The translations under genes and the position numbers were made by a program. A DNA stretch of 64,000 nt from Rhizobium oryzihabitans (lineage in GTDB: Bacteria; Pseudomonadota; Alphaproteobacteria; Rhizobiales; Rhizobiaceae): contig NZ_CP048639.1 of the NCBI RefSeq assembly GCF_010669145.1, positions 1-64,000 on the forward strand, in the 5' to 3' direction. How positions within the stretch are numbered: the first letter of the stretch is position 1; the number at the start of each line of letters is the position of its first letter. Below the pieces are notes generated by a model, which saw nothing but the letters and a program-made list of their open reading frames with translations, was not told the DNA's origin and did not search any database. Positions 9,948 to 18,383 of this stretch are shown in pieces.

Positions 9948-10595
9948 ATGCGTGCCACAACGAAGGCGACGTTTGCAGGGTTGGCAGTTTCGGCGGCGAT
10001 TTTTGCGGCCTCACCGGCTTCCGCTCAAGGTGCGGGTGGATGCGGGATCACTCAAGCGGCCGATGCAGCGGTTCAGAGACAGATAGCGCTTCTCGATGCA
10101 GCGAAAGTGGATAGCTCCGAGTTTTTTAACGGGGCCAATAGCTGCCTTGGCTCAAACCTGCTCGATTCCCTCGATCTCTCGAACCTGATCCCCACAAGCT
10201 TCGATTTCTTGGGCGGGGCGGCGGATCAGTTGATCAATGGTTTGATCCAGAAAGCTCAGCAGCAAGTTTGCCAAGTGCTCAATGACCAACTGCAGAAGGT
10301 GGTGGGGAAGATCAACAACAATATGTACCAGTTCGATTCCGTCATGGGAGGACAGATGAATGAGCTGCTTGGCGGTTCAGGGAATAGCGTAACAGAGCTG
10401 AAGCTTCCGAGTATTCCTGGCATCGGAAAGTATGACTTCACGCTGGCGTCAATGAGCACCGGCAACGGCATCGACCAGCCGATCATGACCCCGCCTGCCG
10501 TGCAGGCTGGAAACAACACGGTGGGTAATGGAACGCAGCCCACCGGCAATACCGGAAACACGAGCAACCCGTTCGGAAATCTCTTCCAGCAGTAA
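9948..10595 (+). CDS. Exported T4SS-associated protein
   Basis: The start at ATG 9948 has AGGAGAGAG upstream and gives a clear signal peptide (MRATTKATFAGLAVSAAIFA, cleavage after PASA-Q). The mature part is about 190 residues with three Cys (GGCGI, NSCLG, QQVCQ), helical segments, and a Gly/Asn/Thr-rich tail (GNTGNTSNPFGNLFQQ). It is probably periplasmic or surface exposed. It opens a run of signal-bearing proteins and is followed at 12 bp by the next gene. No family is recognised; a structural or pilus-related role is inference. Confidence 0.6.
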   Translation: MRATTKATFAGLAVSAAIFAASPASAQGAGGCGITQAADAAVQRQIALLDAAKVDSSEFFNGANSCLGSNLLDSLDLSNLIPTSFDFLGGAADQLINGLIQKAQQQVCQVLNDQLQKVVGKINNNMYQFDSVMGGQMNELLGGSGNSVTELKLPSIPGIGKYDFTLASMSTGNGIDQPIMTPPAVQAGNNTVGNGTQPTGNTGNTSNPFGNLFQQ

Positions 10596-10607
10596 AGGGG
10601 ATATCCG

Positions 10608-11363
10608 ATGCGAAAAGCAGCAACCGCACTGGTGATTGGCATCGCTTTCGCTGGCACGACGATGCCGGGCGCTGCCAATGCAACGATCATGGAATGGGCG
10701 ACTAGTTTCGAGCGCTTCATGGCTGGCCTGAAAACGGTTGACCGGCAAGTCTCCAGCTCAGCATCCCAAACACAGCACGTGATCAAGAAATCGGAAGAGG
10801 CGGCGGTGAATGCGGAACTTGCGCAAGAGCAGGCGCTCCGTATGGCCGACATCAAAAACCGATATTCGTATGAAACTGGTCAAGGTGAGACATCCTGCGC
10901 TGTTGTGGATGCAAGGTCGGGTCTCTCAGGTGTCGATAATTCCGAAAAGAAGATGCTGACCGCTTTCCGGTCATCTGATCAGAAATACCTGAGCAGCGGC
11001 GGAAACGCGGCCGCGACAATCAAGAACTCGCTTCTTAAGAGGATCGGACATTACTGCACCGATCAGGAGCGTGCGGCCCTCGGCCCGACATACTGCCAAT
11101 CGACCGTTCGAAGCGAGCGCAACGCCGGGGATTCGAATGCAGCGCCGTTTCTCGTGAATAGAAATTATGGCGGCGCTGAAGTCGTGACGGCTGCGGACTA
11201 CATTGATGTCCTCGCCCCACTGCCGACGATCAAGCCTAATGCTGAAGTTGTAGGGGATCGTCTGGAATTGATGAATGCCCGTATGCGCGGCGCGGCGCTT
11301 TCAGCGTCCCGTTCGACAATGATGGGCGTGGCGGTGTCGGGTATGGGAGGCGATATGCAATGA
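10608..11363 (+). CDS. Exported coiled-coil T4SS protein, paralogue 1 of 3
   Basis: A 251-residue protein with a signal peptide (MRKAATALVIGIAFAGTTMP, AANA-T). A helical segment has KKSEEAAVNAELAQEQALRM, then IKNRYSYETGQGETSC, a block shared with the two following genes. It overlaps the next start as ATGA. Helical secreted proteins of this size in T4SS operons recall VirB5-type pilus-tip proteins, but identity to that family is not shown. Confidence 0.6.
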   Translation: MRKAATALVIGIAFAGTTMPGAANATIMEWATSFERFMAGLKTVDRQVSSSASQTQHVIKKSEEAAVNAELAQEQALRMADIKNRYSYETGQGETSCAVVDARSGLSGVDNSEKKMLTAFRSSDQKYLSSGGNAAATIKNSLLKRIGHYCTDQERAALGPTYCQSTVRSERNAGDSNAAPFLVNRNYGGAEVVTAADYIDVLAPLPTIKPNAEVVGDRLELMNARMRGAALSASRSTMMGVAVSGMGGDMQ

Positions 11364-12372
11364 CCGTTATTTCGAAGAAAAAGGCGGCGTTTTATCTCGC
11401 TGCGATTACGATGGCGGGGATTTCGTCCCTGCGTTTGCCGTGACATGTGCTGTTGAGGCGCATGTAATCCAGCGGACGCTACAGCTCGATACTGCTGTGA
11501 CGACGCAGATCGTGAAATCGAAGACGTTGCTCATCACGGAAGAGATGCGCCAACGCCAGCTTCTGTTGGCAGCGCTGAAGGTCCTGACGAAACAGGAATC
11601 GGGATCGGGTCAGCAAACCTCTACCGTGGTAAAGAAATCTGCTGAAGCGGCAGCAAGCGCAAATGTTGCGCAGAGGCAGGCGTATCAAATTGCCGATGCG
11701 AAAGAGCGCTATGGCGTCACGGGCTATGACAGTTGCGGTTTGCAGACAAAGAGCCAGTCTTTCTATGCTGCAAACATGGCAATGGCCGGGAAAGCCGCGT
11801 CCTATCGTAATGGCACCTATTTCAAGCCGGGCCAATATGGGTCCCCGAAGGATTGGGCGTCATTGGCGCAAAGCGGCTCGAACTTTGATGCCGAAGCTAT
11901 ATTCAGCGGCAACAGCTCGGCGGCGGCAGAGTATATCAATTTCGTTGCCGGACCCCCGATTGAGAAGCAAGCCGGTGGCGGTGTGGCAGGCGATTTGCAG
12001 ACCTTCGAAAAGAACAGGAACGATGTTCGTCGTTCGGTCGTGGTGAACGTTTTGTCGTCCATCGCTGCCGAAAATGAGCCGGGTGGCCCGAGAGAAAAGC
12101 TGGCCGAGCTGATGAAGCATTGGACAGGTGACGATGGTGGGGTGAAGTGGGCGCAGGCCAGCGCCGACAAGCCGCTGAGAGCCACGCTGCTCGACGCTGT
12201 TCGGATTGAAGCCGCAAACATCGCTCTGATGGCTTTTCAGGTCAAAGACAATGCGAGAACGGAACTGGCGCTGTCTTCCTATGCCCTGTCTCGGGTTAAC
12301 CGAGCTGTGTTCAACGGCAACGAGGGCGTTGTCTCTGTAGGCGCTGGCCAGCGCCGCGCCGGTCTTCAATAG
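11360..12372 (+). pseudogene. Exported coiled-coil T4SS protein, paralogue 2 of 3, frameshifted in signal peptide
   Basis: ATG 11360 overlaps the previous stop. Translation gives MTVISKKKAAFYLAAITMAG then closes at 11442 region. Restoring one C in TCCCTGCG (about 11427) yields ISSPAFAVTCAVEAHVIQRT, a textbook signal-peptidase site, and joins the long frame ending at 12372. The mature protein has AALKVLTKQESGSGQQTSTV and KKSAEAAASANVAQRQAYQI, aligned with paralogues 1 and 3. About 337 residues when repaired. Confidence 0.65.
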
Positions 12373-12382
12373 GAGCTGTCCG

Positions 12383-13384
12383 ATGAAAAAGCATAAGCGT
12401 TTTGTTCTCGGTTCAGTTGTTCTCGGCGGTAGCATGCTGCTTGGCGCTAATTCGGCCGCTGCGGCATGGTGTGCGATTAGCACTGGATGGATTGCCACCC
12501 ACGAGCAAGTCGAAAAGCATCTGATCCAAGAAACGCAGATTTTGGAAAATGATGTCGCCAAAGCTGGCTCCGAGACGCTGGAACAGGTCCTCGCAGCGCT
12601 CAAGGTGCTCAACCGGCAAACTTCCGGCGAAGGGCAAAGGTTGCAGCAGGCCACCAAGAAGAGCCAAGAGGCTTACGCAAATACCGTAACTGAGCAGATG
12701 CGGCGCGAGCGTTTGGTCGCGATCAAGGAAAACTACTCGTATGAGACAGGGCAAGGACCCAATGCATGCGCCCAAGTGGCGTTTTTGCAGAAGGTGACGG
12801 GCGCTATTGATGGCACCGGTAGCTCAACCTCGCGTGTTTACAAGCAGATCGACGTATCGCCGGGATCTGTTCCGAGTGTCGCGCAGCAGGCGGCTGACCG
12901 GCGAGATCCGCGCTCGACGGACGCCTCGTTGTTGCTCGATGTAAATGCCTCGGAAGAGGATAAGCGAAAAGTAATCCAGCAGCTCGCTGGTTTTGCGGTG
13001 GAGAAGCCCACGGGTAATGAGACAGGCACTGTTGGAGGTGAATTCTCGATGCTGCGTGCGCGCGAGGCAGAGGCTTGGCGCTCGCCTGCGCTAGTTTCGT
13101 TGGCTGCGGTCGCGGCGATGTCGAATAAGGCCAGCGGGGACGGAGATGGGGCGGGGAGCGTCCTTCAGGCCATGGATGCCTTGATAGACAACTATGGCGG
13201 TGGTCCCGCCTATCAAAAATGGACCAATGCTCTTCAGATGCAGTCAGAGCGTGGCCTGATGATCGAACTTAACCGCTTGCGGGCACTTTCGATGCGCCTC
13301 CGCACCTACCATTCGGAGTCAGAGGCTCGCAAGGCCGCGGTCGTTGCAGGAATGCTCGCAGCAGAGGCACAGGGATCGAATTGA
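12383..13384 (+). CDS. Exported coiled-coil T4SS protein, paralogue 3 of 3
   Basis: A 333-residue protein with a signal peptide (MKKHKRFVLGSVVLGGSMLL, SAAAA-W). It carries AALKVLNRQTSGEGQRLQQA, KKSQEAYANTVTEQMRRERL and IKENYSYETGQGPNACAQV, matching blocks in the two genes upstream. The three genes are almost certainly a tandem duplication with divergence. The stop overlaps a TTG start of the next gene. Confidence 0.6.
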   Translation: MKKHKRFVLGSVVLGGSMLLGANSAAAAWCAISTGWIATHEQVEKHLIQETQILENDVAKAGSETLEQVLAALKVLNRQTSGEGQRLQQATKKSQEAYANTVTEQMRRERLVAIKENYSYETGQGPNACAQVAFLQKVTGAIDGTGSSTSRVYKQIDVSPGSVPSVAQQAADRRDPRSTDASLLLDVNASEEDKRKVIQQLAGFAVEKPTGNETGTVGGEFSMLRAREAEAWRSPALVSLAAVAAMSNKASGDGDGAGSVLQAMDALIDNYGGGPAYQKWTNALQMQSERGLMIELNRLRALSMRLRTYHSESEARKAAVVAGMLAAEAQGSN

Positions 13385-13806
13385 CAGGAAATAAGCCAGC
13401 CGAACGCGCAGATCACAACGATAGCCACGAGATAGCGACAGTAGACGTTGATGTGGCTGTCCCGGATAGCGACGGCTATTTCGATGATCAGGATTTCGAG
13501 GTCGGCGATGGCGACATCGAAATTACCTATGAGGTAGATGATCCCTCGCGCCCCTCGGCTGCACGGGACATCTACGTTTCAGAGCTGGCAACGGCGGCGA
13601 AGCACGAAGAGGCTCGACGCAAATCTGATGTGCAGCTCAATCCAGACAGGATGAAGGCGGCGATCAATGAGGCGTTAGGTCGGATCAGCCGAATGCCGAA
13701 GATGCTCTATGCCGCCAAGCAGATTCAGGAAGCCGTGGAGAGGCTGGCTGACGAGCGACTTGCATCGAGCGGATCGAAACATGCGGAGAGCGACTATGAC
13801 GGTTGA
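13381..13806 (+). CDS. Unknown acidic T4SS-operon protein
   Basis: A 141-residue product with a TTG start in TTGA overlap. The first half is very acidic (about D/E every third residue: DSDGYFDDQDFEVGDGDIEI), the second half helical (NPDRMKAAINEALGRISRMP). Soluble, no motif. It overlaps the next gene by 11 bp. Confidence 0.5.
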   Translation: MTGNKPAERADHNDSHEIATVDVDVAVPDSDGYFDDQDFEVGDGDIEITYEVDDPSRPSAARDIYVSELATAAKHEEARRKSDVQLNPDRMKAAINEALGRISRMPKMLYAAKQIQEAVERLADERLASSGSKHAESDYDG

Positions 13807-14479
13807 TGCGTATTCGAGTGTGGAAGATGACGACGATGCTCCGAGCGCTGCAATGATCGAGAAGCAGGCGAAAGATCAGGTCGGGTTCTCGGATGAGGAT
13901 GAGATCGGGGAATTCGAGCGATCGGAGCGCGAAACGTCGTTCGAGCAGCCTTCTGTTGCCGCCACGCCGAAGCAAGAGGCTTCGCCGCAGGTGAAAAGGC
14001 TGTCAGTTGAGGAATCTACCTCACTGAACATCACCCTCAAGAATGCTGCATATGCAGCGGAAAAAGAGGCGTTCATCGATGGTGAGCCGGGCGGCATGCC
14101 AATCGGCGAGTATATTGCGCGAATTGGCTGTGACGCTATTCCTCCCGGCCGCAGCGTCCTTTGGTTCAAAGGTGATGGGCCGGATTCGGGACTCTGGCTT
14201 TTCGTTATAGCCCCGAAACCGAAGGGGGCAGTGCAGCCAGGTTATCGGGTCACTCTGGCCTTCGGCAAAGAAAAGGCCGGTGAGATTCAGATGGAGGCGT
14301 GTGCCTTGTTGCAGGCACAGGACAAGAACGGCGAGAAGCTGAAGTTCGATAAATGTTGCCTCGTCAAGCACGATGGAACGAAGTTTGCCCCGGCAGGCGT
14401 CATAAACGAGCAGGAATTGGTCGGGCGCGTTAGCGACATAGGATTTGGGATCAACCCGTTCAGCTTCGATGAAAGGTGA
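13796..14479 (+). CDS. Unknown T4SS-operon protein with acidic N-terminus
   Basis: The start chosen is ATG 13796 inside the end of the previous gene, giving 227 residues. The first 70 residues are acidic and probably disordered; the rest looks globular (LNITLKNAAYAAEKEAFIDG, PPGRSVLWFKGDGPDSGLWL). The acidic head resembles that of the preceding protein, so the two may interact with the same partner. No family known to me. Confidence 0.5.
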   Translation: MTVDAYSSVEDDDDAPSAAMIEKQAKDQVGFSDEDEIGEFERSERETSFEQPSVAATPKQEASPQVKRLSVEESTSLNITLKNAAYAAEKEAFIDGEPGGMPIGEYIARIGCDAIPPGRSVLWFKGDGPDSGLWLFVIAPKPKGAVQPGYRVTLAFGKEKAGEIQMEACALLQAQDKNGEKLKFDKCCLVKHDGTKFAPAGVINEQELVGRVSDIGFGINPFSFDER

Positions 14480-14485
14480 GGAGAG

Positions 14486-15985
14486 ATGGACCAGAACGCG
14501 AAAAAGTGGTTCGATTTCGGCCCCGGCATCTCGCTTTCCTTGAGGCAGAGCGGGGGCCGCTATCTTCTCCGATTGGAGCTAGCGCATAAGCCTAGCCCTG
14601 CGGCTGTTGAGAAGGCATACGAAGGCAGATGGGCGATGATCCAGAGCGGTAACGATGGCCGCCCAGCGATCTATGAGCATATGAACGATGTGCGCTCGCT
14701 AAATGATGTCGTGACCCGGCTGGAAGCATTCTTTGACAAGGGGCGCATTATGGGGGCACTGAGCGTTACAGCACGGGCGCCAACGAACATTGCGCCTCCC
14801 GCTCGATCCTCCCGCGAGGTCACAGATGCGGTGCTGAACGCTTTTGCGGCCGACGCGCCGGTTCCCCTCTTGCAGCATATAAACCGTTCAATCCAGCATG
14901 CATATGCGGTGATGGGTGCAAGAGCCGCTGCCGCCAAGCAACTGCCATTTGAGGGGGACGCGTTCGGGGTTTATGACCGCTTAGTAGCCAAGGTTGGTCC
15001 TTTACGCGCGGCCGAGACATGGGGAACGGTTCTGCTAGCTGTCTCTACCGGTCGGCATGGATGGCAAGAGAAGCTCGATAGCCTGATGGAATGGGATGCG
15101 GGTGGGCGCGAGGCGCAGATCGCGGCCGACACGTCAATCAAGGCAATGGTGGAAGCCATTGCGCGCGAGGTTTCGGTTATCAATGCCACCGGTCTTGCGG
15201 AGGTTGATCTTGCCTCATCGCTGCGCGGGCGGCTCGTGGAGGCTGCGGGCGAACGGATTAGTTATCGTGCCTATGATGGAGCGAAATTCCAGCCGAAGGG
15301 TGCGCCCGATCTCGGCCCGAACACCTTTACCGTCCAACAGGGATTGTCGCTCGATCTTGCCACTGACGCCAAGGCACGTATTACTCAAGCGCTGTCGGCA
15401 GCGGCGAAAGCCTTTGGAATGCCGAGAGATCGCCTTTTCGGCGATGAAACCGTGAAGTTTTTCTTTGCCCCTGATATGGGCCGGGCCGGTGGCTTGGACC
15501 GTGGATCGGCAACGCTTTATCGAGCCAACGAAGATATTCAGCTTCACGCAATTCACATTGTGCCGACGCGGCCCGGTGCCCTGATTCACGAGATCGGTCA
15601 CCAGATACACAATGTTGGCGATAAAGACTTTATCTTGGAAAAGGTTCGCTCCCATAAATTCGCGCAATCCACCAGAAGGATTGTCTCGGCGCTGGAAGAA
15701 AAGGGCCTTATCTCTCCGCAGTATGCGGCGTACCTGACCGAACCAGCAGAGATATTTGCGCGGGCATTTGAGGCCCACGTGGCGGCTACGCAATCAATGG
15801 AACAGATGGGGGGATCGCTTTCAAGCGTCGGTTCCCCAAGTTTGACGCCTACTGGCGACGAGCTTGCTACCTTCATGTCGAATATGAGGGCCGTGGTGCA
15901 GGCAAGTAGGTCTGACCTTGATAGCAAGACACGAGCGCGCCCGGCTGAGCCTAGAAATGCGGCCACACCACGTATGAGTATTTAA
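14486..15985 (+). CDS. HEIGH zinc-metallopeptidase-like protein in the T4SS operon
   Basis: A 499-residue protein starting at ATG 14486, 6 bp after the previous stop. Residues 368-372 form HEIGH, the HExxH zinc-binding motif, preceded by a hydrophobic strand (HIVPTRPGALI). About 50 residues later TEPAEIFARAFEA supplies a candidate third zinc ligand (Glu419 or Glu422), a gluzincin-like layout common in metallopeptidase-like domains of large phage and plasmid proteins. No signal peptide, so it is cytoplasmic or exported by the T4SS itself. Upstream residues 1-330 are helical with no known motif. It may process a transfer protein or travel with DNA; both are inference. Confidence 0.6.
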   Translation: MDQNAKKWFDFGPGISLSLRQSGGRYLLRLELAHKPSPAAVEKAYEGRWAMIQSGNDGRPAIYEHMNDVRSLNDVVTRLEAFFDKGRIMGALSVTARAPTNIAPPARSSREVTDAVLNAFAADAPVPLLQHINRSIQHAYAVMGARAAAAKQLPFEGDAFGVYDRLVAKVGPLRAAETWGTVLLAVSTGRHGWQEKLDSLMEWDAGGREAQIAADTSIKAMVEAIAREVSVINATGLAEVDLASSLRGRLVEAAGERISYRAYDGAKFQPKGAPDLGPNTFTVQQGLSLDLATDAKARITQALSAAAKAFGMPRDRLFGDETVKFFFAPDMGRAGGLDRGSATLYRANEDIQLHAIHIVPTRPGALIHEIGHQIHNVGDKDFILEKVRSHKFAQSTRRIVSALEEKGLISPQYAAYLTEPAEIFARAFEAHVAATQSMEQMGGSLSSVGSPSLTPTGDELATFMSNMRAVVQASRSDLDSKTRARPAEPRNAATPRMSI

Positions 15986-16002
15986 CGTCTTAGGGGGACA
16001 CA

Positions 16003-18379
16003 ATGGCTGAGCGGCCGGATATTACAGAGCTTTTCACTCCCGAAGATTATAGTGCGGGCCTCGTATTCCTTCGGCGAATTCTTGGCTGCACGTTCGATTA
16101 CCTATGGGTGCCGGGTGGTCAAGCGGCTCCGTCTGGCGGTAGCTGCGATAACACCAACGATATTCTGGCGCAGCTCGTCACAACATTGAATTGGGCGATG
16201 CTGGCTGTCATCGCTGTCGTTGCCACCTACCTCATATTCGCGGCCCTTAAAGATACGGCAAATGATGGCGAGGCCGGTGGTCGTTCAATGAACCCAAGCT
16301 GGACGCTTGTTTTAGCCGGTTTGGGCGCGATCCTCTGCTTCCCGGCCTTCAACGGATACAGCGCGTTGCAAATAGGCACGATGCAGGTGGCCGTATGGTC
16401 GTCTGGCCTCGGGGACTCGATGTGGCGCATCGCTGGCGATAAAATGGCAAGTGCCAATGCCGTCAACAAGACGTTCACGAACCTGAATGAGAGCGGCTGG
16501 TGGAGTGACGGGGGGATGGCACCGAATCTGATCTGCGGACTGCTATAACCCAAGCGTTGCAGGCGCGGGTGGGCGGCGAGCTTTGCAAACGTTCGCTGAA
16601 TAAAAGTCTTGCCAGTATGGCAACGACGAACGGCCAGATTACTCCTGTTTCGGGGCAGAGGTACGAGACACCCAAGAAGGATTTGCGCAACGGAGCATCT
16701 ACTTCAAAGCTCCTGCTTCGCTGAATGACAGCATTGGGCTTTGCGGCGGCGTTACGGCTACCTATTCCATTGAAAAATCGGTGCCGAACGCTCAGGCGAA
16801 CGCGAACGCTGATCCTTCCAACATGGCCATCCAGAACCAGATCGCCAGCACAATCAGCAAATATGCTGCCCGAACAGGTAAGGCCGGTGCCGATGCAATC
16901 CTCTCGTCGCTCGATACCGAAGCGCAGAGGTTGACTGACATACTGTACCCTGCAGATGGCATGCGGAAGCGCGGCCCGGCAGAAGTGGACGCTATTGGGC
17001 AGTCTATCTCGACGGTTGTGGCGGCGGCTAAGCAAGCCATCAACACTCAGTTTCAGCAATCTGAACCGGAGCTGCGCCAGACAACTGCGCAGGCAATGTC
17101 TGCTTCTAATCGAAACGGCTGGTTCTATGCGGTCCTCTACCAGCGTATTCTCGTGAATGCGACCTCTGCCCGCGACGGCATCCGCAAGGGGATATCCGTT
17201 TCTGCTACTCCTGCCTCGCGCGATCTGGCGGCAGCTTGGGGCTGCGTGGTCTCCAGCTCGTGGGCCTTCTGGAAATCAACGTGTTCAAATGAACTGGAAG
17301 TCTTCTTCAAGCAGTATTCGTCGGACATGGCCAACCTCGATCAGATGTCGGGCACATTCTTGAACAACGCAAACCGAGATAGCGGATTGGGGACGAACTC
17401 GTCTGATATCGCGGCTATTCGCGGTGCGGGTATGGGTTGGGGCCGTCTGACCGATTGGGTGCTCGGCATGATGGGCCAGAACAATGAAGGCAACTCTCTG
17501 AACGGAGAAGGTTGGGCCGATCCTATCCCGCAACTGCAAACGACGGGCGGTGCGATGCTCGGTGCCGGCGGCGCTCTCGTCGCTGCTGCCAAAGCTGGTG
17601 AAATTGCGTCGGAATCGGCGGTGGGGATGGTGAACCCACTGGCGTATATCGGAGGAAAGCTGCTTGAAATGGTGGGTCCCCTCGGCTGGCTATTGGTCGC
17701 CATCGGCTTTCTGCTGGCTGTGGTCGTGCCGTACATGCCGCTGATCTACTTCTTTCTCGCCGCACTCTCGTGGTTGATCTTGGCGGTACAGACGATCATC
17801 ACAGCGCCGTTCTGGCTGATGCAAATGTTCTACCCAAACCGGCAAGGTGGTTTGCAGGGGACGAGCATCGCGCGAGCGTTGATGGTGCTGCTGGCATTGC
17901 TGGTGCGCCCGGCTCTCATCATCATCGGACTTATCTTCTGCATGATGCTCATGCGCGTGGGGCTGGATTTCCTCAACATCCTCACACGAAACGCATATGC
18001 GGCCATGGCTTATGCTGGACCGGTCAGCGCCGGGGGGCAGTTGGGCAATATCGCGTTGGCAATCGGCGGGTTCATGATCTACGCCTCGGCGGCGGTAGCG
18101 CTGGTTTCCATCTGCTGCGGCCTGATCGACGGCGTTGGGGATGCCGTGATGGATGGCGTCGAGGCAGGTATGAGCCGGTTCCTCGGATCGCAAGCGCAGC
18201 GCGGCGAAGGGATGCTTGGAAATCCTGCTGCTGCGGCAGCATCGCAGATTGCCATCGGCGGGCGTGGGTCGTTGGCCGGAACTGGCAGTCAGATTGCCCG
18301 GATGCGGAACCAGCCTCGCGGGGGCCTTGGCAACGGAGGGAGCAATCCGCCCCGTCGCCTTGGTGGCACAGGGAAGTAG
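16003..18379 (+). pseudogene. dotA: DotA/TraY-like polytopic membrane protein, frameshifted
   Basis: The start MAERPDITELFTPEDYSAGL, then a Cys-containing periplasmic loop and membrane segments (WAMLAVIAVVATYLIFAAL), matches the N-terminus of DotA/TraY proteins. The frame closes at 16548 but coding continues in other frames from about 16510 and 16715 to the stop at 18379. The C-terminal half has several long hydrophobic segments (VGPLGWLLVAIGFLLAVVVP, ALMVLLALLVRPALIIIGLI). The full span corresponds to about 790 residues, near the size of IncI TraY (DotA is longer). DotA/TraY is an inner-membrane component needed for conjugation or secretion. It is followed by dotL at 4 bp. Confidence 0.75.
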
Positions 18380-18383
18380 TTGA

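Noticed and set aside
10608..13384. Naming the exported paralogues VirB5 or TraW
   Set aside because: Only size, signal peptide and helical content agree; no family motif is visible.
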